Positions 34,524-47,070 are shown, counted from the stretch's first letter. The stretch: 64,000 nucleotides of DNA from Scolanthus callimorphus (GCA_033964015.1 CM066917.1:30331951-30395950), one strand, 5' to 3'. The notes: generated by a model not told the origin, from the sequence alone. Program-made: numbers and translations.

Positions 34524-35825
34524 TTTTTGAGGATTAAAATTTACTCGGATATTCCATTCGGGGTTATATACAACTATCGGAAGGGAAGGCTAATTACCAG
34601 TAGCTACCAGTATAAATATATAAAAAAGTAATGTGCTTTCTTTGGTTATTAAGGAATTTCCTATCCTGGTATTTTGATTAAAGCTCCGCTGACAGATCCA
34701 TCACTCATAATGTCATTTGATAAAAATTTCAATTCTCCTTACAAGCGCGCGCTTTCCGGGTGTGCTCGTTAAGCAATTCTCCTTTCACATTTTCTGTCTC
34801 TTTCCGACAAAAAATATTACTAAAAACCTAGCTAGCTATAAAATGTTATTTCTAACTATAGACAACTAAATCAGTGAAAGACGAGAATTCGGGCTAGCAC
34901 CATAACATATTGGACAACTCACGACAAAACAAAGCGCTATTCGGGGGTCGTCTTCTTCCTTTTTCCGCCTATTTAGATCGGGCACCTATTTTTTTTTTTT
35001 CAAATTATATCGGGCCATCCATCTGCGTCTCAAGCTGCCATTTCTTTGAGTACAACCACGTGTATATAGTTGGACTGAATTAGGGGAAGGTCATGTTTTT
35101 GGAATTTTACGGTACTTAGGTATCCCGGCAGCGTGTTGGGGATCACCCTTTCCTCGCTTTCCAACATGTGCCATCTTATAAAGTGGCACGTTGTGGTATC
35201 CTAAGGCGAAGATGAAACTATTTTCTCTTGTCCTTATAAAACTCCCAACTATCTATTACAAAAACATTCGCCACAATGGTTAAATATCTTTTATTTGTAG
35301 AATCAAGTTTTTGCCATTGTTTGCCATTGGGCCCCGCCAAGCGAAAACGGCACTTTGTCAAATCCCTGTTATGAAGAGTTTTAGGGAGCTAATTTATGTA
35401 TCTAAACACGGAGCATATATATTGGTCATCCAAATTTCGGCACGATAAAGTAGAGATTTGGCAGGTTAAATTATGTTCAATTTTACAAGAGTGTATGGGA
35501 ATTCTTTCATTCTGCCACTTCTCTCGTGTACCTTTTACTTATTTTTAAAACTGTAGAAGGGGTTTCAATTATCACTTCCATCCAATCGTTGTAGTTGATT
35601 TGAAGAAATAACCTTGGCTCAATATTCGATCTTCTCTCTTTCAAAGAAAGTGTTTGTTCACTTTAAACACGTGTTTATTAATCTACATATTAAAACTTTT
35701 ATAAGACTGTGCACATTTTTGCATTTCATGAAAAGTTCCATTATCTAAGTGAACAGTAGCAAAAGAAAAATGTGTTTTGCGCGCGACGTGATACACCATT
35801 TGCATAGTCCATCGATCCATGAAGC

Positions 35826-35952
35826 AGGGGCAGATCCAGGAAATTCAGAAAGGGGGGGGGGGGGGGGGCGGATAGCGAAAAAATGGGACGAAAATTTTCA
35901 AATTTCCTCCAGCAAATAAATACATTAAATGTATGGGAAAATCTCCCGAGAG
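35826..35952. mobile_element. GGGGC(A/G)GATCCAGG-type element, diverged copy
   Basis: caggggcagatccaggaaattcag, G tract, then gggacgaaaattttcaaatttcctccagcaaat and tgtatgggaaaatctcccgagag. Same family as 13404, 16290 and 42711. The right terminus is lost. It lies just upstream of the Scm3-like gene start. Confidence 0.65.
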
Positions 35953-36073
35953 AGACTGTTCTACTGGATAATGGTCTTTTTGATTAAAATGTGGTTGAAA
36001 AAACCCGGGGAGATAACTTATCATCGGGCTTCCTGTGGCTTTATAAGAGGATTGGTAACGAATCTAAACTGTC

Positions 36074-39000
36074 ATGGCGGACGGCGAGCTCGAAAACTCG
36101 AACTCGCACACATATTTGTCGTTTGCTGAGCGATACCAAAGTGATTTGGAGATTATTTACCAAAAGGTGGTTTTCAGTAATTATCCTTTGCTATTATGGT
36201 GTTAAAAACGGGCTTGGATGAGAAATTGGAGCAAATTTTTCCGTGATGAAAATTCCCGCCAAAATGTCTTCACTTCTTCTGGAATCTAAAGCAGTGTTTT
36301 ACGCTAATACGATTGAAAGCACAATAGGGACGGAAGCACAAGCCTTGTTTGTGTGCATAGATTAGCATAGAAGGAGAATTGGCACCCAGTGTATGCAAAG
36401 TTTCTACCTTTTTGAGTCAAGATTGGCTCTGTCTCCTTATAAGACCTTATAAGAATGTGTTCCAGTAAATCAAGTTTACAATAAAATATAATAACTAAGT
36501 TAATTTTGGTATATACCATAATTTATAGGTCCAAAACACCCCAACTCCAGCATTCTGGCAGCTGACATCTCTTTGAATAACTTGCAGGCTGTTCTGATGC
36601 TTCTCACTCTACCTAAAACAAAACAACATATGTTGTCAGGGAAACTCCTCTAAAAGAATATACACAGTATATTTCTACATTTGTCAGAAAAATGCATTGC
36701 TCTAACAGGAAATATAGCAACTCTCTTATTATTTGCAGTATGAGCACAACTTTGACAACTGTACTGTCGAATCAGAGGGGATATTGTTAAGTACTATCTG
36801 TGATGAGGGTAAGTTGATTAGGTTGAAATCTCTAATTTGTTCATCATCATCATCAGCTAGCGACCCTGGGGACCGGGATAAAGTCCACTACCCGCCGCCA
36901 CACCTTGCGGTCTGCCATGGCCACAGGAAAGTCTTCTTTCTCCACCCCCACATCCCTAGTGATGGTATCAGGGTATGTGAGGGCTCTGTAACGGACAGGG
37001 CCACAAGGCCTCCACACCAATACATGATGTATTATTTCCTCAGTGGCCCTGTGGCAGTGCCCAGTGAGCGACAGCCTCCGCTAAATGACCATATGTGACA
37101 GGGGCGGGATATCTCCATATATAGGCTCGAGGGTGGCATGCTCCGACCATTGAATGTTTTGGATGCGTCTGAGCATGTTACAGTGTGATAATTAATTTGC
37201 ATGCTTTCGCCTGCTTAGCCAATAACAGGTGGTGATTGTTAGTGAGACCGCAGAACTGCTTAAGTCACGATACAGCAGATTGCGTTTGACTGTTTAACCC
37301 CAACAGTTTGCACGTTATGTTTGAACATTGCAACGTTGCGTTTCTAGGATGGAACAAGACGTTTCTATGGAGAACTGAAATGTTCTGCCCTCTCTGATTG
37401 GTCAGTGAAAAATAAACATGGCGGTTGCCCTTGGAAACGTCTCACTTTTTGTCTCACAACGCAACTTTCAAACGTTCAAAGGTAACGCGCGAACTGTTTG
37501 GGTTAAACAGTCAAATGCAATCGGCTGTAAGTGTTCACTTCATGAAAACAAAATATAAAACTCACTAGTCAGCCCTAAAATACAGCGAAAATTTCTCGAT
37601 TACAATGAACAGGAAAATTGGCTCCGGTTGACAACAGGAATGTGTAATGTCAAGTGAACAGCCACTGTTAAGGATTGGTATAACTGAAAAGTGATTCTCA
37701 AGGGAAATTACATGTAACAATTAGAAATCCAAGAATCTATTGTCATATTCTTTGTTTTGACAAAACCATGACTCATGGTGATGTGAGATCAGCTGATTAT
37801 ACCTATGTATCTATTCATTAGGATCAATTGAGCCATGGCTGAAGGGATTTCTAGAATGTAAGTGAACAAAAATGATTTGTTTTAACTACTCTTGACAACC
37901 ACTCGATTCTAGTCTATAATGAATGCATGTGCTATATAGAGCAGAATTCATATGACTGTGAAAAGTGCTGTGAAAGAGTTGTGCCGCGCCACGACTAAGT
38001 GATTTCATTCCATATCTACAGCAGGCCAGGTTCCGTACCGCCACCGCGACAGTACCGTGCCGTGCCATGGCACTTTTCACAGTCATCCGAAATCTGATCT
38101 ATCAGTAGTTGTGTTACATTTCAGTGCATAGAATGTGCATGTTGCACCCTGGATGTTGTGTTACATTATGAAGGCATTTCTAAAGAAAAGAGAGAAGTGC
38201 ACATGCTTATAGCTTGAATTGTCCATTGACAAGAAGGTGTTTCTTTTGCTCTAACCTCTGCAAGTAGGCTGCATTTAAAAGAAAAAGTAAGAAGTTTTCA
38301 TTCTCAAGTCAGGTTTTCTAGAGCCTGGTTTGTATTGTAAGCTGATTTAACGTCATCTTGAATTTCAATATGAAAAATTAAGCGTGCGAGTGCCCCTTTA
38401 AAACACTATATTTGGAAAACATTGCTCTTGCGCTAAAGCCTGGTGCACACTAGCGACATAACGACATAAGGACGTTATGTTGCAACGAAAAAAGTACAGG
38501 AAAATAATTAAAACAATCAATATTTTCCATGGATCTTTATTAGATTACTTCACCAAAGCAATCTTATGTTATTTTTTGACGACTTCAACTTCTTGAAACC
38601 ACTAAATTTTGTTTGCGTGACATTTTTCTTATGTCGTTATGTCGCAAGTGTGCACCAGGCTTAAGCCAATCAAAATACAGATGTGACATTTCACTGCATA
38701 GCCACTCAAGTTCAGCTGCCCTGCAGAGCCTTTGGTCCTTTTTCTCCATTGGCAAAGCTACACTGCTGATTGACACTGGTCCATTGATCATGCTTGAAGG
38801 TTTTTGTATCTTTATCTTTTCGGATAGACATTCATCCTTTTAAAGCCTTGCTGGCCTTTTTGCAAGATTTCTTGCTGAAAAATGATCGAAATTTGTAGGA
38901 AGAACTTGCAAGTACAATAAAAGTGCATAAATTTGTCAGAAAGAGATTGAAAATTAATTAAGGAATTGAGCATATTTTGCAAAGTTTAAAAAAAAAACAC

Positions 39001-42000
39001 CATTCACAGTTTTTAAACTGAGACTTCAAGAGGGATTTTGCCGAAAAAAGAGTTGGGAAACAAAGCATTTATGGCTGGGGACTCAGAAACAATTGAAGAA
39101 CTAATCACAACAAGGAAGAGGATATACTGGTCACATCAACAATTGTGTTGACCGAAAGGAACTTACAGGTACGAACAAAGCAGAAAAATAGCTCAGCAAT
39201 TTTTTCGGCCCAAAGTAACCAACATTTACATTTTATCAGTTTATCGGCTTTATTTTTGGTACCTACCAAAACTCCCTCCTCACAAGAAAATCTCATGTCT
39301 GGACTACACCCCTGGGAGTGGGGTGGAGTTCTCATTTTATCATTTTATTATGTTGCTCTACAGCTCAACATGGGATTACAACAGAAGAAGAGGATGTTGA
39401 GGAAGACGATGATGAAGGTTGGGAGTCAGATTCAAGTGGGCCTTCCATCTTGCAGGATGCTACAGCATCTGAACTGAGTGATAATGAGGTAGTACCCCAC
39501 CCTAGCAGCGTACTCTCTGGCAGCCAAGCTGTTGCATTATCAAAAAAGAAATGCAACTATAATACAATAAGATCAGAGAAAGGGGACCAAGATTTGAAAT
39601 CCCCAGAACGCCCATGGACTGGCCAGGGCAATAATGTTACAGAGGAAAACAATCACCTTTTCCTGTTGCAATCCACAAAAAAGCCCCAGAAGAAATCCCT
39701 GTGAGACCCCCAGTGGGAACGCCTGGATCTGCAAAGGATGATTACAAGGTGTCAAGTACAGGATGCTCTCGCAAGGCATTGACCTCTCCAGCACCCCTTA
39801 GTTCTTTCCTATCGGGAATCAGAAATTCTAACGTGCTTACTAGCACACAAATAGAATTGTCTCCAACTTCAAGACCAGATGGTGTCTTTAAGTTTGGAGA
39901 TCAGGACGAGCAACACAAGATATCTAGTTTACCTGACATGCAAAAGGAAGACGCAGCAGTGGCTGATAGTGATACCAGAAACGAAAAGACTTGTGAGGTA
40001 GTTCCTATCAGGCAGGCAACTAATTCCGCACCCAATCTTGCTCAAGCTATTCTGAACTCACGGAACCGCATAGCAAGTGTTCTTTTTAAAGCAGTTTCAA
40101 AGAAGGGGAACAGTTCTCAATCAGTTATTCAAAGAAGCAGTGCTTTTGATTCCATGTCATCCAAAGGTAGCTTCTCTACCTCAACATCGTTTCTTCCAGA
40201 CAAACTTTTGAAAGGATTTAATAGCCTTTTGACAGCGGAAATGAAGCCCCCCACTAATATTCCGCGGCACTTGCGTCTACCAAATAACACCGCTCAAGAA
40301 ATTTCGCGAGGCTCAGAGGTAAAGAGCTCCAAGCGACTCGTAATTACTGGAGTGAACACCAACTCCAGCCACGGGAAAGTCACCTTAGTTGCAAGTCGCA
40401 AAACGGTGAAGTTGAACCCGCAAAAGTCGCGCGCTTGTTTAAAGGAAATCGAGGAGGGCCCTTCGGAAATACAGCGAAGAAAAAGTACGGAGCCTGCAGA
40501 GCACAAAGTTAAGATTGTGGGTAAAGCTGTATGCGTATTTGGAAATACAGCAGCAGCAGATAGCATGCGACATGCAAAGAAGTCTTTTGAAAGTTTGTCA
40601 AGAGAAGCTACTTTGAAAATGTCTAGACCGTTGAGAAGTCAGGAGACTGTGAAACTACTTAATATTGATATTGCTGATACACCCAGACAGAGTGCGCGAA
40701 GAGTTAGTAGTTCAGGGAACAGCATTGCGATAACTAAGAGGGAGGGGCCGCAAGTTATCGACTTCACCCAAGATAGTGGTATCAGTGTCCCACATAGTGA
40801 CATTGCTGAAGTTTGTACTCCAGGACGAAATTGTTTAGCTGTAACGGAACAAGAATTGCATCGACACACGATTCGGAAAAGAGAGATGTTCCATGAAGGA
40901 GAAAGCAAGTCTCGAAAGCGACGACTCAGCGACGTTAGAATTTTATCGCCAAAAGTGAAGAAACCATGCACAGAAAATCTGATGGAGAGTCGTTTGTTAA
41001 GCACCGAGGAAGGACGATACAGCGAAAGAGAAACGACATCCAAGAGGCGCAAAAGCTGTGGCAGTCAAACTAGTGGGAAGGCTCATCAAGAATCACGTAC
41101 AAGCCCCCAGGATGGCCGGTTATCTGATCAAAAACCTCATCCATCACCTCATGGATCAAGATCTTTGGAAGAACCGCTTGTGACACGACGTACCAAAAAT
41201 CCGGCTTGAAGGAGCAACATTGTAGGTCTGGCAACCAAAAGAGTGTGGAAGATAAGAAAACAAAGACTCTTCAGTGCCCTGGTGATTACCGTGTTATGTC
41301 GTCGAAGAAGACCCCGAACGCTCAAGTTAAGAACAATGGTGATTGTGAAGGTCGCACAAAGCGGAAGCGCATTGTTTCCAGTAATGAAATAAAGAATGAC
41401 GCGCAAGATAGCAGAGAGCAAATAGAGGATATGCATGTGTTCTCAGCTGAGAAGATGACATATGGTCGAAGTACAGGTCGTAATGTTGACGGCGGTGCGA
41501 GTCGTGAAAATAAGCATGCAGAGATTCGAGATACGGGTGGTTGTGATTATAAGATTAAAGATTGCAGAGTTACGGGACGAAAGAATAAGACTGCAGATGG
41601 TCGACATATAGGTCGTGAAAAAAGGATTGACGATGGTGGGAGTCTAGGTGGTGCGAGTGAATTGTCAGACGATCGAGGTACAGGCCGTGAAGACAGGATT
41701 GCAGATGGAGGAGGTACAGGCCGTGAAGACAGGATTGCAGATGGAGGAGGTACAGGCCGTGAAGACAGGATTGCAGATGGAGGAGGTACAGGCCGTGAAG
41801 ACAGGATTGCAGATGGAGGAGGTACAGGCCGTGAAGACAGGATTGCAGATGGAGGAGGTACAGGCCGTGAAAGACGTTTTGGAATAGACACGAAGAGATC
41901 ATCGGGGCAATTCCGCGCATCCAAGGATCGATCGAGAGAAGACACGGAAGGGGCATTTTCTGATACGAGAACTCCATTTCGGAATCCGAAAATGGCAGGT

Positions 42001-42705
42001 CGTCGGAAAATCTCAAGCCCTTGGGAGCTCCCTTGCAAGGTGGAGTCTTCTTCAAGAGACAGTCGATTGATGCTGTTTCCGGATAAAGGTCAAACGAAGT
42101 GCGAAAGGTTAGATGTTGAGAGTCGCAATCTAGACCGATTATCTAAGCAATCACGTTTATTGACTCAAACAGATTCCTCGGAAGAAGACGAGGGCACGTC
42201 CCATAGAACAAAGCAACGACAGAGATGGGTTGAAAGTGGCAGAAGTCCAAATGCCCAAGCATCAGGGCCTCGCAGAGTATCAACAAACCGTAGAATGTCG
42301 ATTGATGGATTAGGAACAGGTGCGAACAGAGTCATCAAAGACAGAGAAACGAACAGAAAGGTTCAAAGTTCATTTTCCGTCAAGTGTTACAAAGAGCCAA
42401 CTGAGAGATATGATGAATACGATATCTCAGGTGAGGATATTCTATCAGTCGAATCACTGACGAAAAGTTCAGACAAACGACGTCGCGTTTCGGGCATTCA
42501 GGACAGCAGACACCGGACGCGTCATTCCTCTAGACCGACTGGAAGAGTGATGAGATCAAAGAACTCGCAGGGCAGCGAAGGCACGGATAGGGAGTCTAGC
42601 TCGGCATACGAGTCGTGGGATGAGTCTGGGGCTTGTGAGGGACCTGGGAGGTGTACTAAGCACGTGTGTATAGACTGTGGGAGCTTTTATTTGAATAGAA
42701 GGTGA
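36074..42705 (+). CDS. Large disordered nuclear protein with a candidate Scm3/HJURP (CENP-A chaperone) N-terminus
   Basis: Exons 36074-36166, 36739-36808 and 37822-37857 join in phase from MADGELENSN. They encode SFAERYQSDLEIIYQKYEHN, then FDNCTVESEGILL and ICDEGSIEPWLKG. The pattern II-x-KY-x3-F(D/E) followed by an I-x-D-x-G stretch resembles the Scm3/HJURP domain that binds the centromeric histone CENP-A. A short exon at 39010-39051 is a tentative link to the last exon, 39364-42705, which opens with an acidic run (EEEDVEEDDDEGWES) and continues as about 1,100 residues rich in Ser, Arg, Lys and Asp, as expected of a disordered nuclear protein. It holds six 12-residue GREDRIADGGGT-type repeats and ends in a Cys-rich CTKHVCIDCGSFY tail. 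The long exon changes frame by one base at 39655-39695 and again at 41195-41200, so it is read as three abutting frames. HJURP-type function is inference from a short domain; an unrelated disordered protein is the alternative. Confidence 0.6.
36845..37190 (-). mobile_element. LINE 3' fragment in intron 2 of the Scm3-like gene
   Basis: Read on the minus strand it encodes LTGHCHRATEEIIHHVL, LTYPDTITRDVGVE and MADRKVWRRVV, the typical C-terminal end of a non-LTR retrotransposon ORF2, then a stop and a (GAT)n tail at 36845-36856. Internal stops show it is dead. Different subfamily from the one at 28020. Confidence 0.7.
37936..38102. mobile_element. MITE of the ATAGAGCAGATTTCGTATGA family
   Basis: tatagagcagaattcatatgactgtgaaaagtgc at left and gcacttttcacagtcatccgaaatctgatctat at right are inverted. 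The GC-rich interior (caccgcgacagtaccgtgcc) matches the subterminal blocks of the 12559-14603 element, so this is a 167-base deletion derivative. Confidence 0.75.
38436..38664. mobile_element. MITE with AAGCCTGGTGCACACT ends
   Basis: aagcctggtgcacactagcgacataacgacataag pairs with cttatgtcgttatgtcgcaagtgtgcaccaggctt, 35-base near-perfect terminal inverted repeats, with a 160-base AT-rich middle. TAA/TTA flanks. Lies in an intron of the Scm3-like gene. Confidence 0.85.
41675..41870 (+). repeat. 36-base coding tandem repeat (about 5.4 copies)
   Basis: ggtacaggccgtgaagacag plus gattgcagatggag repeats five times with no substitutions, coding 12-residue GREDRIADGGGT units. Upstream 41440-41675 has decayed versions (DGGS, GREKRIDDGG), so the array grew from an older degenerate repeat. 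Confidence 0.9.
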
Positions 42706-42710
42706 ATAAT

Positions 42711-42883
42711 CCAGGGGCGTAGCCAGGAATTTTGTTGGGGGGGGGGGGGGTAGTGAAAACATGGGACGAAAATGTTCAAATTTCCTCCAGCAAATACAGT
42801 ACATGTATGGGAAAATCTCCCAAGAAAGGGGGCCGCGGCCTCCTGTGCTCCCCCCCCCATCCCCCCTGGCTACGCCCCTGTAA
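42711..42883. mobile_element. GGGGCGTAGCC-type element with intact ends
   Basis: Left end CAGGGGCGTAGCCAGG and right end CCTGGCTACGCCCCTG are perfect inverted repeats around G and C tracts and the conserved gggacgaaaatgttcaaatt and cctccagcaaatacag middle. It starts a few bases after the stop of the Scm3-like gene. Confidence 0.8.
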
Positions 42884-42889
42884 TCTGGG

Positions 42890-44200
42890 TAAAGCATTCT
42901 ACATCTGGGATATTACAATGCTACGCGCCGATCCGTTGTCACAAGGATAAACTTTTTGATTATTTTGGCGCCAAGCCTGACCTAGTAGCAAACAGGTTTC
43001 TTTGAAAGGCGGGGTTCAAGTAGCTCTGTTTGTCTCGCCTTTTGATGCAATCTGTTCTCTAATTGGCCAGGCGGGGCGCCAAACGTGCCAAAGCAAACAA
43101 AGCAATGGTTCGGCTGTAATATAAGTGTTCATTTTTCTTTTAATCGCTATTTGTCACTTTCCATTTTGTATCTTGGGACTACCACAGGAGCGAACGACAA
43201 GTGGGCATTTAAAAACACCCCTAGTTTTAGTTACCCACCCTGGAAATTTGTTTTATGCTTACCCACCCTGGAATACCACTAAATTGTTGATAGGGGCCGA
43301 CCATTTAACTCTGAGGGGGGGGGGGGCTTTTTTGAAAAAAATTTCTCTAACAGAGGTATAAAAAAATCTTGCACCGACAAAAAAAGCCACCCCCAGTCTA
43401 AAAGATCGACTTGTTCGCTACTGGTGGTCGCTTTGGGATCGCTACGAGTCATATTTGACACAAAATAATTGTATTTTTGATTGTCAATTTTTATGAAACA
43501 TTGCCATTTTAGGAGACATTTTAAATGTTAATTAATGTATTAAAATTATTTAATAAAGAAAACATATTGTAGGCGATGTATGACTGAAGTCACTTTGTGA
43601 TTTCCATATTCTGAATTTTGTTTTAAAATAACCAATCAGCGAGCAGAAAATCAATTGAGTGGACTTGTTTAATTAAAATCGAATCCCAACAGCGAATAGA
43701 AAATAAGTGGACATTGCACTTTCGGATCAACAATAAACGTGGGAAAAAAGAAACATGCATAAGAAGCCTCTATTCAACAAGCCTGACAAACATGTCTTCG
43801 TAAATAAATAAGTGGTGACCTTGCCAAAAAATGCATGTTTGTTGCCCTTGGACAAACAGCTGTGTAAAGAAAGCCCTTCTAGTGAGGCAATACGACTCGA
43901 AATATGCAGCCACAGAAGTAGAGCGTCATTACGAAAAAGCGATATTGACAATGTTATTGTCTTGCGTCTAAACTATGCCGCGAAACGGAAAATGCAATTA
44001 AGGATTTGCTTTAGATCCGACCCGTGGATCCCGGGTCCCTTACTCTGGATCCCCACCTCTAGATCCCGGATCCCACATTCTGGAGCCCGGATCCCATACT
44101 CTGGATCCCGGATCCAAAACCTCAAAATTAGCTGGATTCCGGATCCCTTAACATGGGCCTAAACTTTAGATGTTGTAAACCTGCTGAGGCGTGACTGTCA
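42890..44200. other. No gene recognised
   Basis: Intergenic between the convergent Scm3-like and GPCR genes. Contains two tacccaccctgg words (43222-43272), a G tract at 43315-43326 and the ggatccc repeat at 44030-44155. Confidence 0.5.
44030..44155. repeat. GGATCCCGG short tandem repeat
   Basis: ggatcc words recur roughly every 18-25 bases with cttactct / cacattct spacers. Distantly like the ggaatcc repeat at 28610. Confidence 0.7.
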
Positions 44201-44205
44201 GTTTT

Positions 44206-45211
44206 CTAAGGATCCACATTTTGCAAATCAAAACTATGGCCGAGATTCTTTCTTTCACATTTAGCGCATCGCATACTGCTTTTGAAAACTTGGCGAAAAT
44301 CCCCACTTGTTACATGCAGGATTACCGGATTGACGCACGCGTGACTGAAGGACACCATTTTTGTCAACCCCTCCACGTATTCAATGTATTTCCAGGTAGC
44401 GTATTCCGGACTTGCGTATTCCAAGACTATGTGGACATTAATTGGGGTAATTAATATCAGAAAAAGAATAATAAACGCTTTTAAAGTCCTTATCATTTTG
44501 ATATTGCGTCTGCCGCGCAAGTTTTGCACCACTCGCGAACCCAACACCCCGTTAGCAATCAAGTCGTTTTGAAGTCGCTTATTGATTTCCACACAAGCCC
44601 AGCTAAATACAAGACTGGGCAATATTAGCACCATCAAAGGTTGCCATACTGTTGTAAATAACTTGATATCAGTACGAATTGCGTCGCAGAGTAGAATGCC
44701 TTTGACATCTGTTAACCCAAACAGAAATGACAAAGGCAGATCCATGAGAATTAGCGCCGCCACCCAGATGAGGGGAATCAGTATTTTAGTCTGACGTTTT
44801 GTTATCCTCGCTGAAAATGGCTTGCTGATGCTCTATATCGCTCTAAGTTTATCGCCACCAAAGCCAGAATCGATGTAGCTTGTAGCGCATTGGGGATAGG
44901 CCGAATAAATCGACACAAAAAAACTACCAAAAGGCCAGGAGATGCACTCGCTGAAAACCAACAAAGGGACAGACAGAAGCAATCGGCAGAGATCGGCACA
45001 AGCAACGTTTAGGATAAGAAAGTTGAACGGCGTCTGTAGGGACTTAGTCCTGCCAACCGCTGAAATAACCAGGCAATTCCCGAAGATTCCGAAAATGAAG
45101 AAAATCCGTAGACCGTATATGTGGAATGTCGATGGAAAATACACAGATGGCTGGGTCCGAGTTGTTTGAGCGAGTGACGGCCATTGGGAGACCCATCTCT
45201 TCGTCCTGCAT
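44206..45211 (-). CDS. Rhodopsin-family GPCR with three frame breaks
   Basis: Single-exon receptor of about 335 residues if read through. It starts near the ATG at 45211 with an N-glycosylation site (NNS) in the short N-terminus. TM1 has FIFGIFGNCLVI, TM2 the TPFNFLILNVACADL stretch, TM3 starts after a conserved cysteine (LCRFIRPI) and ends in LERYRA, the E/DRY motif. TM6 and TM7 follow, with HACVNPVIL in place of the NPxxY motif, then a short Cys-containing tail ending FDLQNVDP. The frame changes near 45120, in the seven-base T run at 44917-44923 (minus-strand sense) and near 44830. Either these are assembly indels or this is a recent pseudogene. The class resembles cnidarian amine/neuropeptide-like orphan receptors; the ligand is unknown. 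It would act at the plasma membrane through G proteins. Confidence 0.8.
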
Positions 45212-45219
45212 GTCAAAGC

Positions 45220-47065
45220 TTTTCAGACTCCTTTCTTAGATTAACTTGGTTCACACGAAGCTTTCTCGGGGTGAAAATGCTATTCGTAATCCACTACCAC
45301 AACTGATTTCACGATTTATATTATTGATGTTTTGCGATAACATAATATTGAAAATTTGGACCATACTAGATTTGTATCCAAGGTGATCATAAGAGTCAAC
45401 AGCATTTTAAAGATGATCTCATCCAGTTGCACCCAACTATATTTACACAACATCTGTCATTTACACTACTTCGCAAACGGGCACTGGTTCGTAATATTAA
45501 AAGCTGCTCTTTGCGCTTTTGGTGTCAGCAATGGGATGGCTTTTTATAACACAAATAGAGGGTCTTGTTGCGAAATATTATTAATCCCAAGTTTATTAAC
45601 ATATATATGAATTTAATAGTACTAGAGTATTATCTCTTTTTGTATTTTGGTGAAATGATAAGAAAATATACAACTCTTCCATGAAATATTAATTCTCACT
45701 CCGTTCCTTTAATGAACTTTAATATGGAAACAGCCTTGTAGTTGTTGCCTCAGGAAAAGGTTTTAAAAATCTCTGCGTATTGATGGAACCATGTTTCACT
45801 GGGAAGAAATATAATGCATTTACCAGAGTGGAATTTGGAAGCTTATCCAGTTTTATACAGGAAATCGGGGCTCGTTTCACTCTGCGAGTTAAAACTAATA
45901 TTGCTTATGTAAACAAGTTTTTAAGAGAGATTTTTTAGAACTTCGAGCAATTTTGCCAGAAAGCGGCAAAATTTTTTTTTACTCGAAATAAAAAAAAGTT
46001 GTTGCTTTGAATTTAGTCTCATTTCAAAGGTCTTCATGGTAGTGTTCGTGTATTATCGCCACGGTAAAAAATGTCCAGAGGAAGCTGAGAAAATAAATTT
46101 TAGTTTTTACAGATAGACGTATTTATCGCACCTAAAATGGTGATGTCAATCACAGCCTATATAGATTCTAAAGAATTTTTTCATTTTTGAACGCTTATTT
46201 CTGTGGCGGCGCGAACCCAGCCCTCTGCCTTTTGTGATATTTCGAAATGTGGACCACAGATCTACAAATTAGGATAGAAATCATTGAGTAACAGTATTTT
46301 TGGCCAAACGTTGCTCGAAGTTGTAAAATAACCTGTCTTAATAAGATGTTCTTGAAATTAACCCGTACCCAACGGAAACTACATTATTTATGAGACAGTG
46401 AAACTACAGGACACTATAATATTTTACTGAGTAAGTATGAAGGTGAAGGTTTTCTCTCAAAGTAACGAGGTTTACTTAATATTTTTTCTGTGGTTTTGTT
46501 TCCATGGAAACGGGACATGATTTCGTTCTTGCTTTTGTTATGGCAGCCGTTGACATAGGGCTTTCTCGATCGTTTAACACCTTTTTTATTGGAAACTTTT
46601 TTCCCTTTAAATGAATTAAAGAAGATATTAGTAAATATTATAGACGTTTTACATAAGCCGCTTCATTGAAACTTTACAGAGCACCTCATACTATGGCGAA
46701 TATTGTAGTGGGGCAAAAGAAAAACAAACATAAAAACAGTACTCCTGCAGGATACAGCCATTAATATTTATAAAGTCTTTATTTTAAATATTTCTTGAAG
46801 ACATGCAAACGCAAGGAGTAACACAGACGAGGGGAGGAGTCGACCCAAAGTGCTCCAGGAATTGTCCTGAAACATGAACTATTTAAAAAACGTCTTTGAA
46901 TTAAACCAGTTTTATAGTGCTTTCATCAAATCCGAAAACAGGAAAAGAAACCAACGTAGAACTCCATACAGGTGATGTAATACGATGCCGTATTACATAT
47001 AATAATACGATAAAACTGTAATTGTGCCAGAGAATATCTTACACACTCTCTAGAGGACCAGTCGC
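45220..47065. other. No gene recognised
   Basis: AT-rich intergenic DNA upstream of the GPCR. A segment at 45940-46330 (cttcgagcaattttgcca .. tttttggccaaacgttgctcgaa) has a relative at 47995-48345, so it is a dispersed repeat. No exon recognised. Confidence 0.5.
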
Positions 47066-47070
47066 TCTCA

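Larger units (their letters stand above)
33250..36070. other. Intergenic, no gene recognised
   Basis: Separates the divergent IRF and Scm3-like genes. It contains the short element at 34391-34522 and the G-run element at 35826-35952. No other coding signal was recognised. Confidence 0.5.

Noticed and set aside
41547..42055. Long minus-strand frames with PPSAILSSRPV-type repeats
   Set aside because: Antisense of the 36-base coding repeat in the Scm3-like exon.
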